DNA from: Metarhizium brunneum
Taxonomy: Eukaryota; Ascomycota; Sordariomycetes; Hypocreales; Clavicipitaceae
Assembly: GCF_013426205.1 (NCBI RefSeq)
Contig: NC_089428.1
Coordinates: 930,001 to 994,000 of the forward strand
Reading direction: 5' to 3'
DNA length: 64,000 nt
The position numbers and the translations under genes are program-made. Of the stretch, positions 1 to 11,472 are shown piece after piece. The notes beneath the pieces are model-generated. The model made no database searches. It was not told the origin of the DNA and worked only from the letters and a program-made list of their open reading frames with translations. Numbering within the stretch: position 1 is the first letter of the stretch; every line of letters starts with the position of its first letter.

Positions 1-75
1 AGTGTGCTGGACCAGGGAGACGTGACCAAGGGGGCCGTGATGATGGGGAAGAAGGGCAGGGGCAACTATGTTTAG
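1..75 (+). CDS. 3' end of an unidentified gene (partial)
   Basis: Frame 1 is open from the first base and ends with TAG at 73-75, giving a short Gly/Lys-rich tail that finishes GKKGRGNYV. The base composition is that of coding sequence, with G or C in most third positions, unlike the AT-rich sequence just after it. The rest of the gene lies outside the window, so no function can be given. It could be a chance open frame. Confidence 0.4.
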   Translation, partial: SVLDQGDVTKGAVMMGKKGRGNYV

Positions 76-774
76 GCGTGAAGGTTGAATGTCGCTGCAT
101 CTGTCTGAGAATTGGTGCCTTTTTTGAAGGCGTCGTCAGGCTTGTCGATGGACTCTGGTGCTATCGCGGACGGTAGAACTCGGCGACTGCCTACCGCAAT
201 TATTAAAAGCGAAGTGTGTGTTTAATTATATTACATGTCCGAACAAAAATAAATAAATTGGCCAGGGTACCAAGGACCAGCGTGGTTCCCCAGCAAGAAC
301 TTTTGGCCGGCGGCTATTGACGCTTTTAGATACACAGGTATACTTGACATGTCACTGCACATGTGGTGTACTTGACCAAGCAAGAGCAGGATCATGTGAA
401 GTCTGGTCGTTGGCGCTACATATGTCCCAGGCCTAGAGCACCAGACCTGACTGCCGCTGCCATGAGGATCAATTCAGGGGCCTCCGCTCTAAGCCCACGT
501 TAGCGTGCCCCAGGAGCCGCCCGGTTTTCCGCAATCCATAGTGCTGGTTGGTATCAATGTCCGTATGGCTTCAAGTGCTACTTTGGCCCGCGTCTAGAGG
601 TCGAGGCCCAGAGCCTAGCCGCCTGCATCTGCAGCAACGACGAGGCCAAGCCACAGACTCGAGTCCAGCGCCCAGGGGCCGGAACGACACCAATTGTCGC
701 AAACCACCTCGCCCGGGCTCCCTTACACCTGCTACAATACCTCGACATAACATCAACGACTACCAGAGGCCACA
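76..774. other. intergenic region with no recognisable gene
   Basis: The short open frames overlapping 548-976 are antisense or out-of-frame shadows of the next gene. The last 200 bases are pyrimidine-rich and probably contain the promoter and 5' UTR of the gene starting at 775. No repeat or RNA gene was recognised. Confidence 0.5.
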
Positions 775-1581
775 ATGCCAACGCTGCCCAAGCCAGACGT
801 GGAGGTGCTCTCTCAGCTCATCGACGATGAAGACGGACACTATCGTCTCCGCATCGGCCACAGAGTCCACTACCTCACAATCCCCTCGGGCGTATACGAC
901 GACGACACCATGTGCCGGCCCTATCTACTCATCCCGGCGCTGCCAGCCCTTCCCGACTCGCCATGGACCACCATGACCATCTCGCGGGACGCAAATGGCT
1001 CTCTCGTGTCCACCGTGTCCACGAACCCGCTGCCCGAAATCCGGACGGCCTGGCACGACCAACGCGTCGATGTCTTGAGCCTGGGGAGGAGGAAGCGCTT
1101 CCGCTCGGGGGTGCACGAGGTCGCGTTCAACGGCGCGCCTGCCATTGTCAAAATTGCCTGCTTCGAATGGGACGTGCCTCGGATCGAGCGCGAGACGTGG
1201 GCGTACTCCGTCATTGCGCGTCACCGCCGCCAGCATCCCGAGGAGCCTCCCATTGCACCCGACTTCATCGCCCATGTGACCGAGAACGGCAGGATCATGG
1301 GTCTCCTGCTGCAAAAGGTTGACGGCGAGCCCGCCTGCCCCGACGACTTGCCCGGCTGTGAGGCCCTGGTTCGTCGGCTGCACGGCCTAGGCTTGATTCA
1401 CGGCGACGTGAATCGCTACAACTTCCTGGTTGACCGCGCCTCCGAGGGGGCAGGCGCGCGTCTGGTTGATTTCGAGCATGTAGAGGGTTTTGACGACGAG
1501 CGGGCCAGACAGGAATTGTCATCGTTGCCGGCAGAGCTAGCTGAAGAGACGGGACGGGGATCGACTGTTTTGCTGCAATGA
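775..1581 (+). CDS. protein-kinase-fold protein, fungal 'alpha-galactosidase A-like' misnamed family
   Basis: Single-exon gene of 268 aa; the ATG sits in a good context (cacaATGcc). The C-terminal half has kinase-like catalytic motifs. IHGDVNRYNFLVD (H209, D211, N216) matches the HxDxxxxN catalytic loop of small-molecule or RIO/ABC1-type kinases. LVDFEH (D232) matches the DFG-like metal-binding site. An AIVKIA segment around residue 124 could carry the ATP-binding lysine. The N-terminal ~100 residues are not recognisable. Many fungal homologues are labelled 'alpha-galactosidase A' by annotation carry-over, but nothing here resembles a glycosidase. Phosphotransfer to a small molecule or protein is inferred; the substrate is unknown. 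At 268 aa it is short for a eukaryotic protein kinase but normal for this fungal family. Confidence 0.7.
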   Translation: MPTLPKPDVEVLSQLIDDEDGHYRLRIGHRVHYLTIPSGVYDDDTMCRPYLLIPALPALPDSPWTTMTISRDANGSLVSTVSTNPLPEIRTAWHDQRVDVLSLGRRKRFRSGVHEVAFNGAPAIVKIACFEWDVPRIERETWAYSVIARHRRQHPEEPPIAPDFIAHVTENGRIMGLLLQKVDGEPACPDDLPGCEALVRRLHGLGLIHGDVNRYNFLVDRASEGAGARLVDFEHVEGFDDERARQELSSLPAELAEETGRGSTVLLQ

Positions 1582-2824
1582 GATTATGAAACCCGGAAGA
1601 AGGATTGTAACTACCAGATGGGCCTACTTGTCTGCATATGTACTAGTTTAGCTCTAGCGTTTACCACATACGACCACAGCCGCCAGTTGAACTCACGATC
1701 CCGTCCGATCTCGTACGATAACCTGGCGAGCGCTGGATTAGTAGTTGGGTCGGTGACGACCAGCGAATACCCAGTGTTGTATGTTTACTTTTTGCCACCT
1801 TGAAGCCTATAACAAACAGGTTGCTATTGTACTTTTGTCATGTCAATATAGTCAAGTCCACCAGACTCGATTAGTGGGTGAATACCCAGGTATATGTAGA
1901 GATGACATAGGCCGGTCCATGTATCCTTAGCTGCAACATCGCCAACTCCCTAGTCTTAATTTGAATCCTCGGATTTATTTCTGTTACAAGTTATCAAAGT
2001 TGGTGCCTTTAATAAAAGCTGTTAATTTTCCGCTATTTAGTAGTACAAATAGTATCTATACTTAAATGTTCCCATTTCTTGCGGTCTATACTTATTGAAG
2101 TCCATTTATTAGGCATAAAGACACCTATTCGGACGTATATGTTTGGGGATTTAGATGTGGACTTGAGAATCAAGTAAAATATTACCGGTGGGTTCCCGCG
2201 CTCTCCTATTTTAAGAAGGTAGAAGCGAGATAAAAGATGAATTGTATGACTGCCTCTCTGTTTATCAAGAGCAAAGACGCTCTGTTGATAGCGTAGGGTC
2301 TTAAATCTAAAGATGGACCGTGAGCCAAAGAACCATGCGAAACCATCCCGCATCTCTAGCTCAAAAAGGAATGTCCATAAACGCCCCTGGAGGACTAAAC
2401 GGCTGCTTTCAATTATGCCATGCGGGTTTGTGCTTGCATATTGGCATCTTGCTTCTCTTACTTGGACAGAATTCTCCGAGTTACCCAAATCTACTTGCAC
2501 GCTTCGGGCTTGCGACGCACTGGCCCATGACCAGCTTGGGAAGATGTCATGTCTAGATTAACAACATCTCCATAGTATGGCTGTTGCCCAAGCAGGATAG
2601 TGCAGCCATCGTCAATCAAACCAAACGGAGTTGTAACGTAGAGGGCAGAAAAAGAGGTCTGGTAACGTCGCGACGGACCTTTTCGGCGACCCTGATTGTG
2701 AACTGCCCAGCACGATGCGTTGCGGCCGCGCCATAGCCCATTGAAGGAATACACTAACGCCCTTACTCGATTACGCAGTCGCTCTTTTATTTTCCCGATA
2801 TAGCTCTGCCTCCAGCGCGATACA
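1582..2824. other. region without a supported gene
   Basis: Open frames exist on both strands (minus 2033-2500 and 2491-2973, plus 2313-2561), but they overlap each other, lack a recognisable domain and show no coding-like third-position bias. The stretch 1960-2100 is AT-rich. I see no gene that can be defended, and no repeat shared with the rest of the window. Confidence 0.4.
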
Positions 2825-3395
2825 ATGTGCGGCATCTCTGCGATTTTGGTACGGCCTCCTCGTGCTGCCTCTCCCCCGCGTCCGTCGAGACCCATGCCAA
2901 GCAGCCGATGCAGCTTCGTCTGCTCAAGGAGAAAGGCGCTGGGAACTCGACGCGGGTCTGAATTGGGGGACAAACATGCTGACTTTTTTCTTCTCCCTAG
3001 CTGGGCGATTCGAGAGCCAACAGCCGCCGTCGATCTGCACGAGCCGTGGTTTTACCTCCAACATGTTCGTGTCTCGGCCGCCGTGGCAAAGGGCACACCG
3101 CCAATCGCCTTGGATGGATGATGGCATGAGCAATATCTTGGATAGGATGCCGCTGGCATTGCTGTTTGCCAGGGAGGCAGAGTATATCAGTGCAGGGGGC
3201 TAGGAATGGCGGCAAAGGTTTTGGACGAATCCAAACGCAGAGGTCGGCGTCTTTTGCGGCAAGTACAGGACGCCCGTGCCCAGCGAGTACTTTGAGCGCA
3301 TTTCGAGCCGGTCGCAAGAAACGAGAAAGAGGAAAAGCGCCGGCGGGCCAGACGAGGCACGCGAGGCCTTTGTTATTGCTAGCAGCGGCCTGTGA
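2825..3395 (+). pseudogene. relic of amidophosphoribosyltransferase (ADE4/PurF), internally deleted and frameshifted
   Basis: The start reads MCGISAIL, matching the class II glutamine amidotransferase N terminus in which Cys2 is the nucleophile. It is followed by a plausible intron (2849-3000: GTACGG donor, long pyrimidine tract, CTAG acceptor). Downstream, LGDSRA is followed in another frame by TAAVDLHE and FYLQH, which is the order expected in fungal ADE4, so a frameshift separates them. The PRTase core is missing. A further frame at 3204-3395 reads VGVFCGKYRTPVPSEYFE, resembling the ADE4 C-terminal region. ADE4 catalyses the first step of purine synthesis and is about 540 aa; this remnant keeps only the two ends. 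A functional copy must exist elsewhere unless the organism is a purine auxotroph. Confidence 0.65.
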
Positions 3396-4280
3396 ATGTG
3401 TCGGCTGGAAGTGATCCGCCGTACCTGGAATACCAGGAAGATGTCAGGTAGGCGTTTCTTTTTAAGGATCATGATAGGGGTTGGTCGTTGATACTTGTTT
3501 GCAGCCTTTATAATTTTGCCAGTCGGCCGTAGGGTGTGACTCGATAGAGGAGATGGCGTGCAAACGTTGGATGAACAGTTGGGGCAAGGACTCGTTTGGT
3601 CGGAAAAGTGCCTGGTGTAGAGAAAAGTTTGTTCAGTAGAGTGAAAATGAAAAGTTAGTAGACTTGGATACAAAATGAGGAATAATGTTAGGATAGTATA
3701 TTGCACCAGACTTGTTGGACGGCTTGAAGTTCGCCCAGTGGATGCCTTGCCCGGTGTCGAGTACTTGGCTCTGTGGCAAAGATGTGGCGAATGAAAGGCG
3801 AAATACTGCATTCTTTAATTTTTGTCGCCTGCTTGAGTGTCTTGAGTGTGAGTTCTATAAACGCAAGAAGTCAGTCAGGGCCTTCTGCTCCAGATCCCGT
3901 GATTATAGCTCTTGCGTAGCTGCGTCATGGTGGTTCAATTCTCAGATAGATGAAACGATTTATAAGTTGTGGAATCCTACTGACTTTTATGGTTAAGTAT
4001 GTAATATATTACTCGTGTTGCTCGTCGTGACGAGATGCCTTATTACACTATGTATTGTTAGGACGCACAGGTTGAGCTCTGAAGATTGGGGCTCCATCGT
4101 TGAAAAACGGACAGCCTGCCCTAGGATGAGAGAATTCCAGTACTTACGATACCTCCGCGTTCCTATTCTATGCCGACTCGTGGACTCTTCGGTGAAGGAG
4201 TTGATAGGCCGAACAGGGGACGATGCTGGGCCTTTTAGACTCAAACGAGATGACATCTTGAAATTATAACTGGAACCTAC
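3396..4280. other. intergenic region downstream of the NLR gene
   Basis: Short overlapping frames on both strands (minus 3200-3811, plus 3712-3996, minus 3993-4256) show no domain and no consistent composition. Sequence from 4262 to 4281 carries the 3' end of the minus-strand NLR gene. Nothing else is supported. Confidence 0.4.
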
Positions 4281-7200
4281 TCAAAAAAAACTAGAAATAT
4301 CCTCGGGAAAGGTGATACATAACAGAAAACCTCCTGGACAGGCTATAGCAATTTGGTTCCTACTGATTGAATGGTTGCGGCAGTCCGGAGGCAGCCAAAG
4401 AATCCTCTTCCCATCCTTGAAAACCCAGTCAGTTGACGACCCGTATCCTTGAAACCTGACCCCATTTGGATCCTCAGAATCACCTGAATCAAACTGCGTG
4501 AGATCAATTTTACCCAAGTTTGTAAAGAGCTGTGTATGGTCATCCCGATTGCAGGCAATTCTTTCTAGTGGAGGTGTCCCCATTGTCTTGACAATGTGGC
4601 CGGAGGGGACTTCCATGATCATTAGACGAGCATTGCTGTCACTTGATAAAATTTGAGTGCTGCCTCCGATACTCCTCATATCCATTGTCATCTGGTGAGT
4701 GTATGGAGGTGACAGTAGTGGAATTTGGTTGATCAGCTGCCCAGTGTCAACATCCCACAGGTAAATAACATTAGCATACCAGGAACCCGCGGCAACCCAA
4801 GTACCAAACAAGGCGATGCAGGTAGTGCCTATCACGAATTTGTCGCACTCACATGTCGTCTTTAGTTGAAATGTGCTATTATGACCCGCAATGATTAGGG
4901 ATTTCCTTTTTAGCGCTTGCGAATTGCTTTCTTTGACGTCAAATACTTTCAGTTGCTCTGTGGTCGACGCAGCGAGAAGTCCATCGTTTCTAGAAAATTC
5001 CAGGCAATAATCTGGAAGACTGTTGTACTCGAATGCATTGATTTCCATAGAGCACGCTCTTTTGAGATCCCAAATTCCCACCTTTCCCTTTATTGTGGAA
5101 AATGCAAATTTTGTGCTGTCCCATGAAAATTTGAGTGCCATCACTCGTTCATCCCCGAGACGTCTCTCGAAACGTCCAGAGCTTGACCACAGACTAACTT
5201 TTGATTTATCGGATACTGTAGCGATCCATTTGTTGTCCTGAGAAAGGTTCACCTTGCATATTTTGCGCCTCTCATATTGTTCGCCCTCAACACGTCTCCT
5301 ATGTGGAACTTCGAGCGGCCAGATTTGAGTGTGCAGACTCATATCCATTCTAGCCGAAGGCGTATGCATACCACATGATGCCAAATACTTGGTATCAGGG
5401 GAAAATACCAATGACGAAACGTCGCGCGAGTGGCTCTCAAATCGAAAAGTCCACATACGCAAAACTGTGTTCCAAACCCATATCTCACCATTTGGTCTTG
5501 ATACGGCAAGCAACCTGTCATCATCAGAAAACGCCATAGAGCCACTGAAAGGCGATTTGATAATCTCCAAGCGTTCATGTCCAGAGGTATCCAAAATGTG
5601 TAAATTCATGTCAACCCCGAAAACAGCGACGATCCTCTCGCTTGGGGAAATCACAACCTTTCTATCACTGAAGGACACTAGTCCATCCATCATCTTAACT
5701 GCTTCCCTAGTTCCAATATTCCACTGATATAATTCACCTCTATTTAGTATTAAAATTAGCTTCGACGAATCATAAGGGAATGGCACTAGCTCATCTATGT
5801 CAAATCCTGTCTGCAGCTCGTAGCACCTCTCTCCCGTTTGTGTCTCCAGGATTTGGATACTCTTATTGATGAACGGAATCGCAATCATTGTGCTATTTCC
5901 GAGAAATTTGGGATCTTGGCTATCAGCAGTTTCTGATTCAAGCGTAATTCGTGAGACGAGCTCGCCTTGCTCCGTATCCCATATTCTGATGCAATTTTCC
6001 CATACTCCGGCCAACATCTTCGAGTCATAAGAGAAGTCCAAGCCGTTCAAATTAGCGGGTTCATAAGGCAGCTCAATCCACGTTTCATTTAAAACGTCAA
6101 AAAGCCTTAAACATCTATTCCTTACACGCGAATTATCACCTATAGTAGCCGAAACAAACTTTGTAATATCTCTTGATTCTCTGGTGGTCCGTGGAACGTC
6201 CGCTTCGACGTCGAAATTGCGGATACGAGCACCTGTAATTGTGTCCATAATCCCGATGGACTCATTATCCGAGGCAAGGAGCCGAGTTCCATTCTGACTG
6301 TATGCCAACCGTGGCAAATCGCCAGCTGAAACCTTTTCTATCATAAGAAGGCATGAGGGCCACTGAGAAATATCATGATTAGAAGACGTTACGGTTGCCC
6401 ATTGAGGATATTGGTGATTGAAATATTTTCTTATTTGACTTGTTGAAGGACTGAAAATCATTCCAGACGCGTAAACCTGCAACGGGGCCGTAGCTATGGG
6501 CTCTCTGAAGCGGAGAAAGAACCTATAGGCGTCCCAAAGAAATTCGGACAATTCATCCATCTGATACTTGACCTAGAAGCTATTAGCCTTCGTGAAGAAG
6601 CGATATGCATAAGAATGACTGTTAGGCCTACAGCAAAGTTTCTCATCTTATAGAGCATCATGGCACCCTCTGATAACACGCCCAAAAGACTTAGAGCCTC
6701 AATCCAATGAAGAAGATGTTTAGAAAGGAAGCTTAATATCTGACCCTGCAATTCTCCGGCCTCAGAAGAACTTATTTCCGTCCAGGTATGGGTATCAAGG
6801 TGGATGCCCCAGAAGGTGCAAGCATATGAAATAGATTCCAAGCGGTCGAACTTGGGCCGGTCTCCTTTGGCTGCTCCCGGATGCCTCAACCGCCACATGT
6901 CGCGGTGAAGAACATTCCTCATGAAGCAAATACTTTGAGTGAATATGCTTTGGTCGATTCCACTTTGAGGCAGCGTGTCCCTCGCATGCTCTTCGAGAAA
7001 TTGCTTGGCAGAGTAATGAATAAAACTAACTGTATCTGATGTAGAAGATACTCGTAAAAGGTTTCCGCATCCTTCAATCCATGTCTTCCAATCCAGAAGG
7101 CCGGTTCCTGCCGGTACCAATGGAGATTCGGGACTTAGAAACATTGCAAATTCGTTAACGGTAAGAGGGCGGTGAGCGACGAGGCAAAGGCTAAGAACAT

Positions 7201-9058
7201 ACTTGAATATGTCCGCTTCTGGGCTGTTAAAAACCGTTGCAAGCATCCTCCCATAGAGAGCATGCATACCCGCGGGCAAACGGCTCAATATCTGGGGCGC
7301 AGACGTGAAGCATCGACGATTTTTCAACTCTGCGAAAGCCAAGGCAACCCAAAGAAAGGTGCCGTCGGCGCGTTTAATGAGTTCGTTCTGCAGCCCTTTC
7401 ATTTCTTTTTTGGTTGGTTTCAGGTTCCAATGCTCGGCTAATTCCTTTATCTTTGACCGAACGAATCTCTCGACGGCTCCGGAAACTGACGTCTGGACGT
7501 CTTCTAGTGACAGCCTCACGCAATTAGGATAGCTTCGAAGTTTTCTTTCCACGGATAAAGTGCCAGTACGACTCGACACCACCCATTTGATGTTGGGGTA
7601 TTCTGTGACCAATTCCAGAACATGGACGATATCTTGGCCGCACTCATCAAGACCATCAATGCATATGATGGCGCCCTTTAGACCTTCATCACTTAAAATG
7701 GATCTAAGTGTGTCCCGAGCAGCAATGGCGACGCCACTGCCAACGCCTTTGAAGGCATTTTGGTTCTTGTCCAGACTTTTCCGGAGTGTATCAAGGTGTT
7801 TGTCAGATTCAAAGGCAATTGCCCCAATAAGACCCCTCAACGCAGCCGTCTTGGACAATTCTGATTCCGAGTTTCTAGCCTCGCAGAAGTAGTAGAATAC
7901 TCTTCTTGTCTTGTCAGGAGAGGACTTGAGACGTTCAATAACGTCACATAGAAGCATCGTCTTGCCCTTTCCAGCATCGCCGGTGATCCAAAAGATCTGT
8001 TGCTCCGGTTTATCAAGAAACGTTTGGAACTCGTCGCTGTGAAATAGCCACCTGGAACATTCCATATTGAGGCCGCCCTTGTCCATTTTCATTCTCTCGA
8101 GTTGGATCTGGGGATCGGGAACATCGGAACCAAGAGCATCACGGCATTCCCGGTTCCGAGCATCGCGCTTTTCCTGGCTCTCCTTCATCTGTGTATAGTC
8201 ACTGATGCACTGGGTGACTTGCTGTTCAGCCTGCTGGATTTCCGACAGCTGGCCAGCCCAGTCTTTCCATTTGAGCATGTCTTGAAGCCAGCCGAGAGCC
8301 CGATTCCTTTGAAGCATAAGAACCGAGTCTACTTCATACAATAGAAATTGCTGGTAAAGATCGACAATAAAAAGCCTGAGGTTTTGCCCCAGCCCTCTCA
8401 TGGAATCGATATCCTGGAGCAAGAAGTCGGATAGCTCCCAGTACCATGCTAGTTTCTTTTGCACATACACGAGGCCTTGTCGGTTCGCTCTTCGCTCCGA
8501 TGCTGGATTCGCGACGAGCTTGAACTGTTAGCATCTCTCGTAGTTGCTTTTAATCAATGACCAACTTACCACGAGGACCAGACCTAGCGCTGCGATTGCA
8601 GGGCCTGCTTGAGGGACGGACTCGAGAGGTCCTTTGATCAACTCGGTGATACTTTGGGCGATGCGAGCCACGTTCTCGATTGTGCCGAGGTGTTTATCTA
8701 GCTTTTCTGTTTTTTCCACTTGGGACCGAACAAATCTTCTCATTAGATTCCAAACGTCCTCGGAGCGTACCACCTCCTTGCTTTGTGAAGAAGTTGAAGA
8801 AGTAGAGGCAGAGCTCTTCCTCATTATTGCTTCGAACTTTTCCATCGTTTTTTTGTTGTCGTCTTTTAGGCCTTTGTAGGCATCATTCCAGACTTTTAGC
8901 TGAATAGATGATGCAGATAGCTGGTCCGACGTATCGTTTGCTTTGGTTTGGAGTGGCTCTGACGAACCGTCGATGGGCTCACAGGACTCCCCCGAGACCA
9001 GGTCCTTCCCATGCGTTGGAGAATCATCTTGCTCTCCGCTAGAGGTTTTAGGAGGCAT
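4281..9058 (-). CDS. NACHT-WD40 NLR (STAND) protein, NWD type
   Basis: Three exons, 9058-8570, 8524-6632 and 6572-4281, give about 1557 aa. Intron 1 (8525-8569, 45 nt) starts GTAAGT and ends GCTAACAG; intron 2 (6573-6631, 59 nt) has a GCTAAT branch and TTCTAG acceptor. Both keep frame (phase 0) and restore typical family sequence such as FKLVANPASERR. Residues 1 to ~290 resemble the fungal N-terminal domain of NWD NACHT NTPases. Walker A GDAGKGKT is at 345-352 and Walker B CIDGLDEC around D453-E457. The third exon (residue 795 on) has many degenerate WD repeats with W-D ends such as IRIWD, IWVWN, VGIWD and IYLWD. Family members act in heterokaryon incompatibility and self/non-self sensing in the cytosol; the ligand here is unknown. 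The repeats are diverged rather than near-identical, unlike the HNWD genes of Podospora. Confidence 0.88.
8525..8569 (-). other. intron 1 of the NLR gene (45 nt)
   Basis: GTAAGT at the 5' end and CTAACAG at the 3' end. The branch-like CTAAC lies only a few bases from the AG, which is tight. It is needed to join the N-terminal domain to the NACHT exon in frame, because the unspliced frame reaches a stop within the intron. Confidence 0.75.
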
Positions 9059-9611
9059 GGCGACGGGCTAGCAGCACTTCAGTACAAGCTCTCGTAGTAC
9101 GGAGTATTAGGTTCGTGTTTTCGTCTTCCCAAAGAATAGAACCGAGGTTAGGAGAAGGCAGATTTGGTTGTGGCTGGGAACGTTGGGATGGGGAGACTAC
9201 CTACGGTGCTTGGGCAGCAAGGCTTCAAGTCGCACAATTGACTAATAATTGCATAAGAAGTCAGACAAAAGTGCCACCCCAGTAATTTGGGCGGAACATG
9301 CAACCTTTTGGCTGTAAACTACGTGCCGATGCCAACTCTTGCAGGACACATATGCACCTCAGATGCCGTGTTACCTGTTCTCTCCAATAGTGACGGAATG
9401 TGCTATCGCTGTTACACTTACTCACGAGCTCGGCGGTTAAAAGCTTCAGCTGAGCGAGTTTTGATAGCCATAAAATATTCGTATACGGAGTTCCACACTA
9501 CATCTGTTGTTTTAAATCGAGTATATAATTATTTCCTTCCACGGTGCGGATTAACTGCCCCCTGTCATACAGCAGTAACGTAACATTGCGGAACGGACCG
9601 TCCCTTAAACC
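9059..9611. other. promoter side of the NLR gene; no gene
   Basis: The first ~180 bases upstream of the NLR start are probably its 5' UTR and promoter. The rest is mixed-composition DNA without a supported frame. A 16-base motif at 9273-9288 recurs at 50378-50393. Confidence 0.4.
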
Positions 9612-9792
9612 TGACAATAGTTACACAAGGGCTCAAGACCTAGTTGAGCCCTTAGACTTGTAGCTTACGGCTGATGAGACAAGACCTCATCGTCTTGAAA
9701 GGCCTCGAGAAAGGCGAGGACCTTTGATAACAAAGAATGTTATGAGATGAGTTGAGCTCTTTATTCCAACCCTCTGCTCAGCTGTTGTCACA
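9612..9792 (-). mobile_element. solo LTR-like element, short class (181 bp)
   Basis: Read on the minus strand it starts TGTGACAA and carries the family core TATCAAAGGTCCT about 60 bases in, followed by paired CCTTT/AAGG tracts. It is 181 bp, the same length as the better-defined copy at 11473-11653. The ends TG...CA fit an LTR. No matching 5-bp target duplication is visible at these boundaries, so one end may be altered. Confidence 0.6.
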
Positions 9793-9864
9793 TTCCTGCT
9801 GGACAAGAAGCTGTGCATGGGCTCAACACGGACTCAACCCCGGAACTCATGAATTTCAGGGGTA

Positions 9865-10179
9865 AACTGAGAGTCGCCGAAATATTTTCGAATCCAGAGA
9901 TGAGCAGTTCCCATCGTATTTTGGAAAGACATACGGACTACGCGTGTTGCTGACGCGGACGACCTGGTGTTACACAGTTTGGCTCAGCAATGGGTCCAAC
10001 GTCGCACAAAAACCGATCACAAACCAGCAAGAAAGCCTCAGGCATTTCTAATCCTTTCATGTAATCTCGCTCTTGCCCTCCTCTAATTCCTGAGAAACCA
10101 AGGGCATTCGACACCCTTCGACGTTATCTTTGAATTGAGTTATTAGCACTCCAAGCCCTTTTATCAAGCCCTTCTCGCA
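9865..10179 (-). mobile_element. diverged LTR-like copy (approximate ends)
   Basis: On the minus strand, from about 10179, the order of short matches (AAGGGCTT, AACTCAATTCAAA, CCTTGGTTT, ACATGAAAGGA, TGTGTAAC, GGATTCGAA) follows the copy at 10221-10466. It is longer and more diverged, and its far end near 9865 is a guess. Confidence 0.4.
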
Positions 10180-10220
10180 CCCGGAGCCCGCAGTTGTCTT
10201 TGGACCCCGTTGGTATGAGG

Positions 10221-10466
10221 TGTAGCAAGGGCTTTATGGGGCTTGGGGCATAATGACCCAATTCAAACATAATATCGAGTGGTGTCAAAGGTCCTTGGTT
10301 CTTTAAAGGAGGGTAGGGACGAGTGACCGCTATATACATGAAAGGAACAGCTGTGCCCAGGGTTTGCACTGGGACATGTGCTAAGTCTGTGTAACCTCGA
10401 GGAATGTTATCGCCAATGCCGCTTTGTTGGGATTCGAAGTTGTTGGACTTTTCCCGTGTAAAAACA
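10221..10466 (+). mobile_element. solo LTR-like element, long class (~246 bp)
   Basis: Starts TGTAGCAAGGGCTTT, has the core GTCAAAGGTCCTTGG at offset ~63, a TATATAC stretch that could be a TATA box, TGTGTAACCTCGAGG, and ends TTCCCGTGTAAAAACA. The same order of blocks occurs in the 16879-17123 and 21234-21479 copies. Flanking five-base words do not match. Confidence 0.6.
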
Positions 10467-10508
10467 GGGGCTTCGAAGCATCTACCCAGCCACTAAACTA
10501 TCAATTGA

Positions 10509-10760
10509 TATCTCTTTGAACTTGGAGGGGCTCGTGGAGTACCCATTTCAGGGGTAACAAGCTAATCAGAAGATAGCAGGAAAACAGTACTTTTATTTAT
10601 ATATAACATAAGTAATATAACTTATATTAGTACCCTTATTAGGTATAAAAAGCTATATTATATCTGACATAATATATATTCTTTATTTAGTACTAGCTTT
10701 GTAGCTCCCGATGTATAGGGCCATGGGGCCCCCACCAGCCCCTCCAAGTTCAAAGAGATA
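10509..10760. repeat. 24-bp perfect inverted repeat around an AT-rich spacer
   Basis: The 24 bases at 10509-10532 (TATCTCTTTGAACTTGGAGG followed by GGCT) are the exact reverse complement of 10737-10760. The spacer of 204 bp is very AT-rich between about 10580 and 10690. It lies inside the LTR nest and could be the ends of a small non-autonomous element or a rearrangement footprint. Confidence 0.75.
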
Positions 10761-11032
10761 CACAACTCTGAGAGCGCGGAGATATCTGATTTGTCCTGCC
10801 AGAACATTAGGAACAGCCACAGTACGAGCAGGGAAATGTCTCTATTTATACCTAGGCAGGCCCATGTGCTAGCACTGGTTCTAAACACCACTGAAAACTG
10901 GAGATGAGAGCGAGTAAAAGCAGGCCTTCTCGGATTTCAGTTGATACCTGCATTCAAACAGAGCAAGATATTTTTATTACGCCCAGGTGATTAATTCTTT
11001 TGGCACTTGCTTAACTGCCGTCCTGCTTTCAT

Positions 11033-11290
11033 GTCACACGGCTAAGGCCCGTATCAAAGTATCGGACTATAAAGGTTACCCAACAACAAAGAAAGGTATC
11101 ACGAGAGACCAGAAACAAGCTTTAAGCGAGGGCTGCCTCAGGTATTGGCCCCTTTTAACTTCATATATTTATAAGAACCTCTAGTTCGTCAAGACCACTA
11201 AAAAACCAAGAACCTTTAATAACTTAAAGGTAATTATTAAATTAATACTTGAACTAAAATTCTAAGCTGAGTTATTCTGCCCTTGTCACC
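11033..11290 (-). mobile_element. diverged solo LTR-like element, minus orientation
   Basis: On the minus strand it begins near 11290 with GGTGACAAGGGC, contains TTATTAAAGGTTCTTGG (the family core with C-to-T changes), and ends TAGCCGTGTGACA at 11033. About 258 bp. The base changes in the core are of RIP type. No target duplication was seen. Confidence 0.55.
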
Positions 11291-11472
11291 TTCTTGAGCT
11301 TCGCCCACCGCTTCTTGCGCTCGCAGGACGTTTTAAATAAATTTGACTCTTCGACCTATCTTGAAGGATTTTCGCCTTTATACTATTACTCTTGCAAACC
11401 ATCTGCAATCACCTTTATTCATCAGATTGCCCGGCGTAGGCATGCTTATGGAAAGCGATACATGTCTACTCG

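Noticed and set aside
3200..3811. 203-aa minus-strand frame
   Set aside because: Low-complexity translation overlapping the ADE4 relic; no domain and no start support.
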